Shown one piece after another: positions 11,283 through 22,803 of a stretch of 64,000 nt of DNA. The stretch lies in contig NC_068556.1 of NCBI RefSeq assembly GCF_022201045.2, positions 19,697,501-19,761,500 on the forward strand. Reading direction: 5' to 3'. This stretch comes from Citrus sinensis (lineage: Eukaryota; Streptophyta; Magnoliopsida; Sapindales; Rutaceae). Position numbers and translations under genes: made by a program. Positions within the stretch are counted from its first letter, which is position 1; the number at the start of each line of letters is the position of its first letter. The notes beneath the pieces are model-generated. The model worked only from the letters and a program-made list of their open reading frames with translations. It had not been told where the DNA came from and did not search any database.

Positions 11283-11400
11283 AATTTTATCTTTCTTTTC
11301 TGGCACGAAATCGGCTTGCCGGTTGTCCGAAACCGCCAGGCCGGATTCGTTCCAGAGAGCTCTGGCACGAATCCGGCCTGGCATTTCGGCAAACCGGATA
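11283..11400. repeat. Array of nested palindromic modules, right part
   Basis: Continuation of the 9702-10196 array after the 1.1-kb block. One and a half modules are visible: TCTGGCACGAAATCGGC through CGGATTCGTTCCAGAG, then GCTCTGGCACGAATCC fading out at about 11400. Confidence 0.85.
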
Positions 11401-11858
11401 TCTCTCTCTGTCTCAAACTGTTTTATCTTTTCTCTTGCTCACTCCAAAAGCCATCATTTTCAACCGTTTTGACATCAAATGGGTTTAGAAAAATCATTCC
11501 CATCATGCCTAATGTGTTTGGATAATTTTTAAGCAATGTGCTTGTCTTGAGATGCTGATGATTATTAGGGCGAGGTTTTTAAATTTTTGCAATTAGTTTT
11601 AAATCTTGCAATAGTGAGGGGAAGCAACCGTCACAATTGTAGTATGTGTTATGTCATCCTCAAAAATATATTATACAAATAGAGTGTGTGTCTTCGAAGT
11701 AGTATCCATGACATTTACTAATTTGAATACACTAATTAGAACAATGTTAGTGGTCAAACTACAAAAATCAGTGCACTAAATGAACAATTATGATTCCACA
11801 GTTAAACCTACAACAAAATGTGGAATTTCACACGAACCCAATGAAGAAGACCTAACAT
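11401..11858. other. 3' flank of the Ulp1-like gene
   Basis: Non-coding sequence between the palindrome array and the stop codon of the minus-strand protease gene, probably its 3' UTR and polyadenylation region. No further structure was recognised. Confidence 0.45.
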
Positions 11859-14800
11859 TTACGACCGTAATCTTTTTGGATTTTTTTTCCGACTTTTCCC
11901 TGGAGCTTTCGCGCCTATTCTATATGTGTTTGCCTTCAGCGTAGACGGTATGGCCCTTGCCTGGGCAGCATGCTCAGCAAATGTGACGTTTGCTTGAGCA
12001 AGCAATCCAGCTCGTGCTTCATTAAAGGCCGAGTCGATAAGTTGAACTGCTAGTCTTCCACGAACATCTTGGGAATCATGCTACGCATGTAACATACTAT
12101 GTAATAAGTTCTTTTACTTGATCAATACAATAAGGAGACAACGAGTTAAAATATCTCTATTCAAATTTTTAATTGTTACCATATATGATTTGATAGGAAT
12201 GAGCCCTGGAGTCTCCATGAATTTGATGACATAGATTCCACAATCAAATCCATTTGGTTGTTTCGGAACCCCCTCACCAGACCGAATAGGGAACCAAATG
12301 AATCGCGTTGATGGCTTGACATTTGGAGGTAACTTTGAATGAAAAATGGAATCAAGAGAATGTAACTGCGAAGTTCAAATCAAAATAGCAAATTAGATTA
12401 TTGAATAATAAAAACCTACACCAAAGTGAGGAACGACATATACACATGTAACATACTATGCGTTCAGCTTGTTGCTCGCGTTTTCGATTACTTCGACCAT
12501 CAGGAAGAGGGTCCCAAACCTCACCATAGCCTTCCTTCACATTCACGATGAACAGGAACCAATGAAAGGCACCATCGTTAATTGGAACATAAATCTAACA
12601 AAAAAAATCAGTCACCATCGATAATTGGAACATAAATCTAACAAATAAAAATAAGTATTTTTCTCATAGAAGATGTTTTACAAAAAGTAAAATTGTTCTC
12701 AGTAGAGAGTGTAGAAAGTAACCTTTTGGCACCTTTGAAAGTCTAGCATGAAAGGTTTTCCGACACTTGCTGCTTGTGCAAAACCATCAACGTCGGCTCC
12801 AACGGTAAGTGCTGATTGCTAAAAAAGAACAATAAGTAAACAAGTGATATGTCAATAAATGCACAAGTATTGAAAAATATCTTATTGTACAGAGCAATGT
12901 TTGAAAATTATTATAGATAAACAACAACTTCAATTCACATAGAAATAATAGTGGTGGATACTTACTGCATATATTGTCGGTAAATACCAGTTTATTGGTG
13001 CATCATTGCGTTTAGCCCGTTCATATAGTGTGAGGTGATATGCTATCATGGTGAGAATCTAAAACAGTGGTCAATAAGTGAGAACTTAGTATTTAATTTT
13101 GCAATAAAGCATCCAAACATATAGTACGATGATGTGCGTGCCAATGCACCACAAACCTCTCCACTCAGAGCCGTGTTAGGCAAAAGGCTCATGAAATTAT
13201 GCCTGGAGATAAATTGATCATCAGTAGAGACAACGATTTCGCTGAAAACACAAACAAGTAATAAAGTGTTAGCTAATCAATATATATGTACAAGGGAATA
13301 AAAAATACAAAGCCTTATAAACCACAAGTACCTTCCGTTACCACCTTTATCAAATGCATATTGAATGAGCTTCAATTGGTCAAGAGAAAGGGGGTTATTT
13401 ACATGGAAAGGACCAGCTTTAAACTTAGCCTTCGCTCCCCGAGACACTTTATCATAAGGAGAGAGTTGGTATCGTCCCGGCCTTCTGTTCCGTGCTGGTC
13501 GTGTTGCTGGTACGCTCATGCTAGTGGAGGTCTGGAACTCTTGCTTAGTGTCAAGTGGTTCAGCTAAATTCTATATATGTCCAGGGTCAAAATTAATTCA
13601 TTATCATTAAAACTAAATTACAACTAAAGATCGCTTAGACAAACCTCTCCCTCCTCTCGAGGTTTTGGCGTTAAATGGAGATCATGTCCTCTATCAAATT
13701 GAAATGAATCGAGCGGAGTTTCACTAGTATGTGCAGTAGTCCCAATACAGCCCAACATAACATCAAAGGCTCGTAAACTTGCTTTCACTCTACGATCCAC
13801 GGTGTCGTCATCACTGACCAAAATCATTTTCCCTTCAGTTTTTGACATTGTTTTTCCATCCGGAGATGTACGATTTTGACTTTTCACATTTGAAGGTGGA
13901 TCGGGAGCAACTGGTTGTTTGCTTGATCCTCCGTGATACTTTGATGTCAACTCTCCCAATATTTTCTCTATATTTTCCAATCTCCGTTCAATGGTTTGGA
14001 ACGACTCTTTGTTTTGTGCGACGAATGACCCAAACCTTTCCATTAGTAACTGAAAAGCATCATTATTCGCATTGTTCCACCCAGGAGGTTCTGCTTGTTC
14101 AGGCTTATGAAGCCGATCAGGGTCACGCATCGAAACCTAAAATAATTCATAAAATAATAACAATTTAGTCCAAAAATATGGTAATTGATTTCATTAAAAT
14201 AGTATGCATGTATTTTATACCTTATTGCTTTTGATGCCACCAAGCTTTTTTTGCCATTTCAAGAATCGTCGAATCTCATCATTATTCCATACACTGATAG
14301 GACACATTGTTCTATCAATAGAAGGTCGATCATATACAACGGAGGAAAAGTAGAACAACTGTCCATCAATGGCAAAGTACGTATGTTATACACTGAAATA
14401 AGCAAAATACAAGAAACAAGAAACAATATATTTTTTCTTAATTAAATACGAACCTTTAAGAAAAGAACACAGCCGCTAACAGAGCTAACTTTATTCTCTT
14501 TAAACTTTTGCACACCTTCCCATAAAAAGGTAAAACACCAACTAGCCCAATTTTTTTCTCTAATTGAATTTGTATCTTTCAGTGCACGAAGATACAACGG
14601 ATTAATGTATATTGCACTTGTGGGACATAAAATGGTTCCCAACGCAAAAAGACTAAAAAGTATCTTAAATTCATCATCAGAAGTTGAAGTATTCATTAGC
14701 CTTTTTTTCACCTCCGCTATATGAATTCCTCTAGGTCCACTACTATACACTACACGCAAATCAGTTATATCAACTGCTTGGTCATTTAAGTCCACACGTG

Positions 14801-15547
14801 TGCCTCCATCTCTAACCCCCATTATAGTTGCAAACACTGTAGGGCTTAAATTGTATTCTTTCCCATGTAGAATTATACTTTGCCTACCTACATCACATTG
14901 TTGAATTAGTGCTGCACATAACTCTTGTCTTAAGCGTCCACATTTTAGGTCAAGTAGACTTCCTAAGCCGGTTTCATTCACTGCTGCTTGTTGGTCACTT
15001 GAAAAAGATGAAACCACATCGGAGAATGAGGCTACACGACATCGAGATAGAAGGTTGCCACCATCAGTCTTCTCCTCATCAGATTCCTTAATATTTTTAC
15101 TCGTACCACTATTTTCACTACTATTTGAGCTAGATATCTCATTCATATTACTAACCATCCATTGATGCCTCTCCTCGGGGGTTAGTTTCTTCCAATTTTG
15201 TGCAATATCAGCTCTAACCTACAACAATGATAATATATATACGATCAGTGGCATATCATTTTAGGCAAGAGAAAATTGAATATCCAGCAGGTCATTATTT
15301 TTGCTACATACCGTTTTATCCACCTTTTCTACCCCTAATAGCCTTAGTCGTTTTGCTTCTGCCTTACTGTGATCAATATTTTAAGTTACATTAATTAAAA
15401 AAATTGAACCTTAAACATAATGGGTACATAAATGCATATAAATTATACTTACAAATAGTATATCCATGCTTTTTTTTTCACTGCTTGCTTTTCCTGCCAT
15501 AATGATTTTTCTTTCGATTTTTTCCTCTTACCATCAACAGATTCCAT
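11859..15547 (-). CDS. Ulp1-like (C48) cysteine protease of the MULE, 12 exons
   Basis: Second gene of the MULE, convergent with the transposase. By eye the exons are 15547-15453, 15366-15312, 15218-14454, 14358-14221, 14136-13645, 13570-13332, 13241-13157, 13058-12966, 12818-12723, 12594-12457, 12365-12180 and 12080-11859. All have GT/AG borders and together give one open frame of 867 residues. The N terminus (about 27-75) is Lys-rich and looks like an HMG box, with aromatic residues near 28-32 and a WKKLTPEERHQW helix. Next is a conserved domain common in plant Ulp1-type transposon proteins, then a charged linker, then the protease: His in AFHWFLFIV, Asp in VWDPLP, Gln and Cys in QPNGFDCGIYV. 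The C terminus is basic. C48 proteases cleave SUMO or SUMO-like tags; the substrate here is unknown. A good acceptor just upstream of the ATG (TTTCTTGTAG) suggests a further 5' exon. Confidence 0.85.
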
Positions 15548-16039
15548 GTGTTCTTGTAAAATCTACAAGAAAGCAGTTAATAAACAACAATTACTGCCTC
15601 TCCCACACGTGTTGGTGCGACGGTGCCTATCGCACCAAAACACACCTCACACGTGCGATGGGCATTAACCGAAATGCATCTTGCATCAAACGAATGCATA
15701 CGCCAAACTATCACACAAAGCTACCACACTCGAATGGTCAAGTCTAATTTTTTTCATCATCGAATTATTATAAAAAAAATTGAAAACACGCCTACAGCAT
15801 TTTGTCAATAAAAAAAAAATTAACCTATTATCTTAAAAGATGACAAATAGTTCTATAGTTCTTTGTGGCATTTTGTCAAATATTATGTAAGCATTATATT
15901 TCTACACTATCATTAACAAATCCTTTTCCCCAAATATAACAAATTACAGATCTAAATCACTTTAACAAATACAAGGCTAAGTTTCAAGTTCAGTAACCTT
16001 GATAAGAAGAGTGAAAGTCGGAGCCGGGAGCTAGAGCGA
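15548..16039. other. Upstream region of the Ulp1-like gene
   Basis: No confident coding. A 9-bp inverted repeat TTGGTGCGA / TCGCACCAA lies at 15612-15638, next to ACACGTGT-like palindromic sequence. An upstream exon of the protease gene may lie here, but I could not define it. Confidence 0.4.
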
Positions 16040-16231
16040 AAGTGAGAGCAAGTTCGGGCGTGAGTGTGAGTTGGAAGAAAAGCCAAGACCAACAGCAACA
16101 ACAACGGCGAGAATGGGAGCCTGAGTGTGAGCAAGAGCGGGAGTGGGAGTGTGAGCCGGAGTGGGAGCGGGAGTGTGAGCCGGAGTGGGAGAGTGACCAA
16201 GAACGAGACCGTGACAGTGTGAGGAATGTTC
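16040..16231 (+). repeat. G-rich minisatellite in MULE right arm
   Basis: Degenerate tandem repeats of GAGTGGGAG and GAGTGTGAGCCG-type units, with a 24-bp higher-order unit (GGGAGTGTGAGCCGGAGTG plus 5 nt) seen twice at about 16138-16190. The frames reading Glu/Trp/Arg on plus and Ser/Arg or Leu/Pro on minus are repeat artefacts. Confidence 0.8.
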
Positions 16232-16294
16232 GGGGGGGAGAAAGGAGAAAGAGAGGGAGAAAGGGAGGGAGAAAGAGAGGAAGGGAGGGGAAAA
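16232..16294 (+). repeat. 63-nt uninterrupted purine tract
   Basis: Every base from 16232 to 16294 is A or G, with several G-runs of three or more. Such tracts can form triplex or G-quadruplex structures; formation here is not shown. Confidence 0.85.
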
Positions 16295-16371
16295 TATTTT
16301 GATTCAACCGGTTGCCTTATTTTTTTCCTGTTTTTGTTCATTTTTTCTCTTTTTTTTTTTATTAAAACCAC

Positions 16372-16406
16372 AACCGTTGGATTCAAACAAGCTGAATCCA
16401 ACGGTT
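16372..16406. repeat. Right subterminal hairpin of MULE
   Basis: Perfect 13-bp inverted repeat: AACCGTTGGATTC at 16372-16384 pairs with 16394-16406 around a 9-nt loop. Its CCGTTGGAT core recurs in all three small Mutator-like MITEs of the window. Confidence 0.85.
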
Positions 16407-16415
16407 TAAGTTTGG

Positions 16416-16462
16416 CCCCTGCACCATACAGGGATTTCATGCCCTGCATGGTAGCCGTGTCC
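16416..16462 (-). repeat. Right terminal inverted repeat of MULE
   Basis: Reverse complement begins GGACACGGCTACCATGC and aligns to 4255-4302 with about eleven mismatches and one gap. The internal stem is partly preserved (ACCATACAGGG with CCCTGCATGGT). Confidence 0.88.
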
Positions 16463-16471
16463 TGGAGGCAG
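16463..16471. repeat. Right target-site duplication of the MULE
   Basis: TGGAGGCAG, identical to 4246-4254. Confidence 0.93.
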
Positions 16472-18058
16472 CGATGCCCATGTTTTCTTTAAGTAGTCAG
16501 AGACAGAAAGTGAGCAATAAGGCTGCCCCTTCTTGTGTACTTATTTTCAATAATATTATTATATCATACTAATCTAATTTCAATATTATTAGGCTTGTTT
16601 CTAAATTTTAATAATATTTTTGAGACATCATTTCTTCTTATATATATATATATTTTCCTGAATTAAATTGTACACTATGGACATGTATTGCAGCATGTAT
16701 TAAGAGGGTGTATATTGTATTTATTTTCTAAACGAATGTTTGGTAAATTTATTTAATTGATTTGTATTGTATGAAAAAGTGAAATTAATACAGATTTGGG
16801 TGGGTAACCCCAGGGTCTTTATTAGCCTGGTCAATAAAATTAAAAATACAACAAACATAAAAGAACCCAAAACTTAGATCATTTTCTATCTTACTTCTCA
16901 AAACAAATTCAAGGATAAATTTTCATCAAATCCTTTTGTTAAAGGTAATTCCATCGCTTAACTTTAGGAAATTTTTATCCAAAATTTAAAAAAAAAAATC
17001 CACATCAATTTTAGAGAAAATTTGGTCTTGCTTCTGCATTCTTATGAAAGATTTTCATAAGTTTTATGGGTTCTCTTTCATTCGCTATGTACGGTTAGTT
17101 CATATTTTTGCTTGGACACAAAATAATTATCATGCATTAGTCGCTCTAAAAAAAATATGGTGGTTGCTATTTGTTTGTTGAATTCCTTTTTTATGGTCAT
17201 GACTTGAGCAATTGAAAAAAAAAAAAAAAAGGCCATGCGACTTATATCTTGGCTTATATTGAGTGATGATTATGATAAGTACAAATATAATATTTGTTAT
17301 ATCATGAGCGAATAATTACGATAAAGATTCTAATGTTAATACTTCAGTATTCAAGATTAAGTATGATTAAAGTAAATATAAGACAATTGATAATAATACA
17401 ATACAGCACGGTGCCATTTATTTTGTATTTTATATAACAAGCCATTTTAATACATGCCATCTTAATACATTCAATTCAATACAATATAATACAATCCCAT
17501 CAGAAGCATCCTATGCGTGCCCTTATATGCACTTATGCTATCTAAGGAAAGAAAATATACAACGAAGTAAATAATACACATGACAGGTATGAGCACAAGA
17601 ATTGAGCTAGCATAGAATTTTTTTTTTTTTTTTTTTGGACATAGAGTCAAATTAAGGGTATGCTTGGAATAGGCGCCATTCAAAAAGAGTTTTCACTAAA
17701 AGATTTATAAGTAAAGCTTTTATTTTAATAAAAAAAAATTATTTATTAATTGTTATTTACAAGTTTTAGAAAAGAAAAAAAAAATGTATTTTATGGTTGT
17801 GCCCTATAAACCCTACTGAGACGTAGTTCAATTGACTATAAAGCTTTGTGAGGTGTAAGGGTTTATACTGGATAAGATTTCTTATCCTTCTTCAAACTTT
17901 CTGTTTTTTTTATAATAATAATAAAAAAAGTTATATCATGTGAAGAACGAAGTAAAATTATTAAAAAAAAAAAGTAGCGCACATTAAGTAATTTAATTAT
18001 TCAATAAAAATTCAACAACCTCGAAGTCTAATTTTTTTTTTTTTTATAACTTCTCTTT
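16472..18058. other. AT-rich intergenic DNA
   Basis: Simple A/T tracts, a (TA)n run near 16640-16655 and long T runs at about 17618-17638 and 18032-18047. A weak tRNA-like head is present near 17822-17870 but is not convincing. No gene seen. Confidence 0.55.
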
Positions 18059-18067
18059 GTGTATATA

Positions 18068-18218
18068 GGATTCCCCTTAGGTGCAACTGTGGCACGGTGC
18101 CACTGTTGCACCTAGCCGTTGGATGCAGTTGGATGTCAGTGGATCCCACCAATCCAACTGCATCCAACGGCTAGGTGCAACTGTGGCACGGTGCCACTGT
18201 TGCACCGTAGCCTTATCC
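18068..18218. mobile_element. Mutator-like MITE, copy 2
   Basis: A 151-bp, almost fully palindromic element starting GGATTCCCC and ending CTTATCC. It is flanked by a perfect 9-bp TSD GTGTATATA (18059-18067 and 18219-18227). Each arm carries GGTGCAACTGTGGCAC followed by its own near-complement, so each terminus is itself a hairpin; the arms then contain TAGCCGTTGGATGCAG. It shares the GGTGCAACTG block with the copy at 3124-3264. No coding capacity. Confidence 0.88.
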
Positions 18219-18227
18219 GTGTATATA

Positions 18228-20854
18228 TATTCGTCATGATTAACAAATTTGATTTAATAATAAAACTTACAGATGACGTGTTCTGCTGTGAAGAAGAATG
18301 TGAATATTTTGTTGACATTGAAAGGTAAAATCAATATTAAAAAAAAAAGAAAAAAAAAACTCACGAGAATCAAGAGTCCTAGGGTCAATGTCACTGGTTA
18401 CAACAAACGCGGACAAATTCTGCTTTATCAAATACCGTAATTCCTTTCAAATTTCGTGAACTATTACAATGAAAATGATTTAAATTGTGTAAAGTATAAT
18501 TTGTAACATAGCACAAAATAAAAATAAGATAACAAGAAATTCATGCCCATTAGTCTATTACGTTCACATTCATTAAACTTTTTGTGGGGCAAATTAATTC
18601 CTACATTGATGAATACTGGATGGAAAATTCTGATGGTATATACTGTAATAATATTTCAGTGTAAATGATTTATAAAGGCATGACTAATGGAAAAAAAAAG
18701 GGTAAATAATTGTCTTTGTAAAAATAATAAAGTTAAAATAATAATAGATCTTTTTTTTTGTTTTTGTCCTCAAAGATTAAATATCAATAAAGTTCACGCA
18801 TTCTCCGTGAAAAATATGCAGAATTAAAAAGAAGAATTGCCATTATTATCATCTAAAATGGGAACTAATAAATTGACGTCTGCAGAACTCTCAATTCTTT
18901 TGCACAAAAAAAACCCACTTTATCAGCAGTTGGATAGCTCTGTACGTGTGCATGTTTTTAGCATTCGTTCAAATGGAAAATGGCAGCCTGTGCCTGTTTC
19001 ATTCGTTTAATTTTCTTTATGCTTTTCGCCCTAAAAGCAAAAGAGGAAACCAGCTTCTTTCTTTGATCTTGAATATATATTCTCAAGTTTATTATTATTA
19101 TTATTATTATTATTTCATTCGTTCGCACAATAATAACGCTTATCGACAGTTGAATGATTTCGAAAGGGAAATTTGAAAAGATTAAGAACTCTAATGTGCA
19201 TGTATTTTGGGACTGTATGATTGTTGACTTTCCCATTAATGCGGCAGTTCAATGCATCCCCATTCATTTGGGTCTTTACATAACCCCTTTTTCTCTACAG
19301 AGAAAAGAATTATTCAGAAAGTGAGCCGAATTAATGAGATAATAACCAGCCAAGTGATGTAACTTATGAATTATAAGTCAAAATAAATTAAATTAAATCA
19401 ATGGAGTAATCAGAATTTCCCCGACAGCTGGCTGCATCTTAATTAATTTCCTGGCATGCATGTATGGATAGATATTATGAATTTTCATTTTTCCTCTCGT
19501 TGACTGATCACGAGAACGCATAAGAATGAATTCTAGTGATCAAGATAAATTTCATTGGCATACGCAATAAGTGAGACATCACGTACGAGAGAGGATGATG
19601 CTTTCCAAAAGCATACGTTTTTGCACAAGTCAAAGCAAAAACAATTAATACATACACTGCACCATGAACATAATATTTGCATTGCCGTGGAGATCGATAT
19701 GATATTTTTGCTGTCACTTGTCAAAGTCGGAGCATCTAGGGTTCAAAGCCAATGAAAGCCTATATAATGAAGCTGCGTTATTATGACCATGTTCTTTTCC
19801 ACTGTGTAAAATAAAACCAAAAGACAAAAAGCATTGTATTTGCCCTTTTCTTGGAAATTACTCACTGGACAATTTAAAGCTTTATTGTTGATTTGGTACA
19901 CACACCATTGCACAAACCAAATTATTGCTTGCCTACTGTGACTAAGCACAGCACATGGTTTCTGTTTGTACAAGTAATTAATTCTCCTTTTCAAAAGCTG
20001 AAACCTTACCGTCTTGCATGTAATTGTGTCTCTTTCTCAATACTGGCACTGTAATCCCACCCATTGTTTTTGACTAAGGCCATGGCCTGCCGGGTCTCTC
20101 AACTCTTGACAATTAAAAATATCTCTTTTAAAGCCATCACTCTTGTGGGAGACAATTTGAATTCGAAAATGTTCTTGCTTAGTATTTGCACTTACAATTA
20201 ATTCACTATTTTTATATAGTGATAGACACTTTCTCGTCTCATTATTAAAATTAAGAATCCAAATCTCCTTCTTAATATGTGATGTGGGAGTAATTTTCAT
20301 CATTTTAAACAGTTTAGATAGATTCTGACGACCATTGGTCTAGGCTTAAGGTTCTACCACATTATTTTAATTTTTATAATTTAAAATAGATTTATTTTAA
20401 ATTTATTTTTACCTAACTTAACCTGATAAAAAAAAAAATGAGTCCTCAAGCCCAAAGAGTTGAAGGACTGCATCCAATAATATGTCCTAAATCTAAATAA
20501 GATAAAACAAAATAAGTTCTAATCCTCACCAAACTCTAATCCCACAAGATATGAAATAAGTTTTCCTAAATTAATTATACTAATGATTATTTCAGTATTT
20601 CTCTTATACAAAGAGGTTACCACTCGAATGTAGAAATATACATATACATACATACATATATAAGATATATTAGAAGAGAAGTATAATATCCTTCAAGTCT
20701 TTTATCTTCTTTTGTTATCGTGATGCACTCCCAATCTTTAACTCAAAATTCACCAATTAAAAAAAAAAACATAAAAACACTTGAACTTGAATTTAATTAG
20801 TTTCCATGACTTACAAAAAATTATATAAAATTAACGGTATTAACGTAACCCGAG
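18228..20854. other. Intergenic DNA without recognisable genes
   Basis: Mostly AT-rich. A TTA microsatellite lies at about 19090-19113. Short frames at 18946-19236, 19508-19755, 19743-19994 and 20037-20303 have no recognisable domain. Confidence 0.55.
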
Positions 20855-20862
20855 GATGAGGT

Positions 20863-21408
20863 CAGTGGCGGATTTAGAAAAATAATTTATCGGGGGCTAA
20901 ATTAAATAATAGTAAAATATAAAAAATTAAAATTTTCATATATAAAACATTTATAATTAATCTCTACGCATTTTTATATTTTAAAAATATTATGCAATAA
21001 ACTCATTATTAATATTATTAAATTTATTGTTTCTTATATAAACAACCAAACTATCACGTATCCCATCCGATTCCAAAGATGATTCTTCATCAGTTTTATT
21101 ACTGAAAACGTTTGTTCTACTATTATTATATAGACTGGAAGAATTAACCATATTTTTTAGAATAGAAAATATTTTGAGTAGTGGGCTATCATTATTTTTA
21201 ATTAAAATATATGTTTTTATATTTATTAATAGTCAAAGTTTAAATTTTATGGGGTTTATATTTTATAGTGGCTATTTTAATAAATTTAATGGAGCTAATT
21301 AGAAAATTAATTTTTTTTTAAAAAAAAAAAATTTTTTGGCCAGTGGGCTATCATTATTTTTAATTAATTTTTTGAGCCCCCACTGGTCATGTGCAGCATC
21401 CGCCTCTG
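20863..21408. mobile_element. Non-autonomous hAT-like element
   Basis: 546 bp. The left end CAGTGGCGGAT and the right end ATCCGCCTCTG are inverted repeats, and the perfect 8-bp TSD GATGAGGT (20855-20862, 21409-21416) is diagnostic for hAT. The interior is AT-rich and non-coding, with GGGGGCTAAA near one end and GAGCCCCCAC near the other extending the terminal similarity. Confidence 0.88.
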
Positions 21409-21416
21409 GATGAGGT

Positions 21417-22789
21417 GTTATTATAACTTTCTTGGTAAATGAAAGAATAAATATAAAACTCCACTGTTGTATTACTATCAATTATGCTAACTATATAAGT
21501 AATATGTAATTGTTTTTTTTCCCCTATTCATTCAAATATCACATGAAACACGTGTTTATTGGATTACCGATTACGTGCCATTTCAGACAAGCTTAAGTCC
21601 GAACCACCTTCTTGATAGAGCTTATTACAAGTAAAATTGAATTGGCGCCTTCGAGAAAGATCATAATTAAAATTTGATGAGCCTCCCGACTCTGTAATTC
21701 TATTGTTAAAGAAGCTTCAAGAACTAACTAAACGGCTTATCGGCATTCATGTTCTCAAGTCGTCGTCGTCATCATCTGTATTTTCAAAACTTTCATGGTT
21801 ATTTCTTTGAAATTAATGCTAATATTTTTTTTGTCAAAAACATAGTGGCGGCAGTAAACCTTTGGTCGGATTAAACTCCATATGTCTCAAGATTGGTGTG
21901 TTTTGAGGTCAAGGATTGGGACCTTTGTGTCTTCAACTTTCAAATTATCCCATGTTCTCAAATTTTTTGTTGTCTCCTGAATCATAATGGGTTTAATAAC
22001 CTTTGGACCCCTTAGCTTGTTACAATTTATGATACAAGGTATAAATGAGCTGTTTGTATTAAATAGGTCCGTATTTTACGTTCAAATGACCATAGTATCC
22101 TTACGATGTTGAATTGCGGTTGGTAAAACTTAAAGCTAGAGGGAGTTTCAGTCATTTTAAATTTTAAATAAATATTAAGGACCTATTCAAAGTAAATGGA
22201 TAAAACAATGTTTCATTTTAAGAAACCATAAAACAGTTTGGATTCGAATGTTAATTTACTCCGAATACAAATTGAATTCTTTCAAATATCTTGCGCTAAA
22301 CCAATCAGCCTTTGGTCGAATAGGAAAGTACTTGTTTCAGCCTACATAAAAATATTATGGGGATTAATTTTAATCCTTCATCAATTATTTTATTTTTAAA
22401 ATTTTGAAAATACTTAATATAATCTGACTGTAAATACTAGTTGTTCCATCGAAGGGCATGGCTCTTGCCTGTCGAGTCTCCTATTATTTCGAATTTTTCA
22501 AAAAAAAAAAATTGGAGTAACCACATACACTTTCTCATAAATAATAGTTGTGTTTTTTTTTTAATGTCCCATTAAAGATTCTAACGATTATTCTTACATT
22601 TGAATCCCAATGATAGTAAAAATCTATTTACAACTGTTATATTTTGTAAGTTATTGATATTTACTAATTTTCATGAATTATAATTTTGTTTCTCACTATG
22701 ATAAATGTTAATGCATGATTAATATTATAGCTACAAATAAATTATTATATTAGTTGAGATTGGGATTGTAGCCAAACTCTTTTTTCAAA
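21417..22789. other. Intergenic DNA
   Basis: AT-rich DNA with no domain-bearing frame and no element with recognisable ends. Confidence 0.55.
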
Positions 22790-22803
22790 CCCATATCTCA
22801 ATA

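Larger units (their letters stand above)
4255..16462 (+). mobile_element. Complete Mutator-like element (MULE) with transposase and Ulp1-like gene
   Basis: A 12,208-bp DNA transposon. It begins GGACATGGC and, read from the other end, GGACACGGC, and is bounded by the perfect 9-bp TSD TGGAGGCAG. Left to right it contains a terminal inverted repeat, three perfect subterminal hairpins, a 193-bp tandem satellite, a FAR1/MuDR-type transposase gene (+), a palindrome array split by a block of 122-bp repeats, a 12-exon Ulp1-like protease gene (-), a G-rich minisatellite with a purine tract, one more hairpin and the right terminal repeat. Both genes stay open through canonical splice sites, so the element looks autonomous or only recently silent. 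MULEs carrying Ulp1-like genes are known in Arabidopsis, rice and melon. The load of tandem arrays is unusual. Recent movement is inferred from the exact TSD; no empty site was compared. Confidence 0.93.

Noticed and set aside
9702..11400. Possible CRISPR array
   Set aside because: This is plant nuclear DNA inside a MULE, the modules have no unique spacers of constant length, and there is no cas gene.
15952..16492. Ser/Arg-rich, Leu/Pro-rich and Glu/Trp-rich frames
   Set aside because: All are readings of the G-rich minisatellite and purine tract in different frames.
17648..17700. GGGTATGCTTGGAAT, similar to a Harbinger-type end
   Set aside because: No matching inverted end or TSD was found downstream.
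17822..17875. tRNA-like head suggesting an old SINE
   Set aside because: Box-B-like sequence is poor and no A tail or flanking repeat was found.
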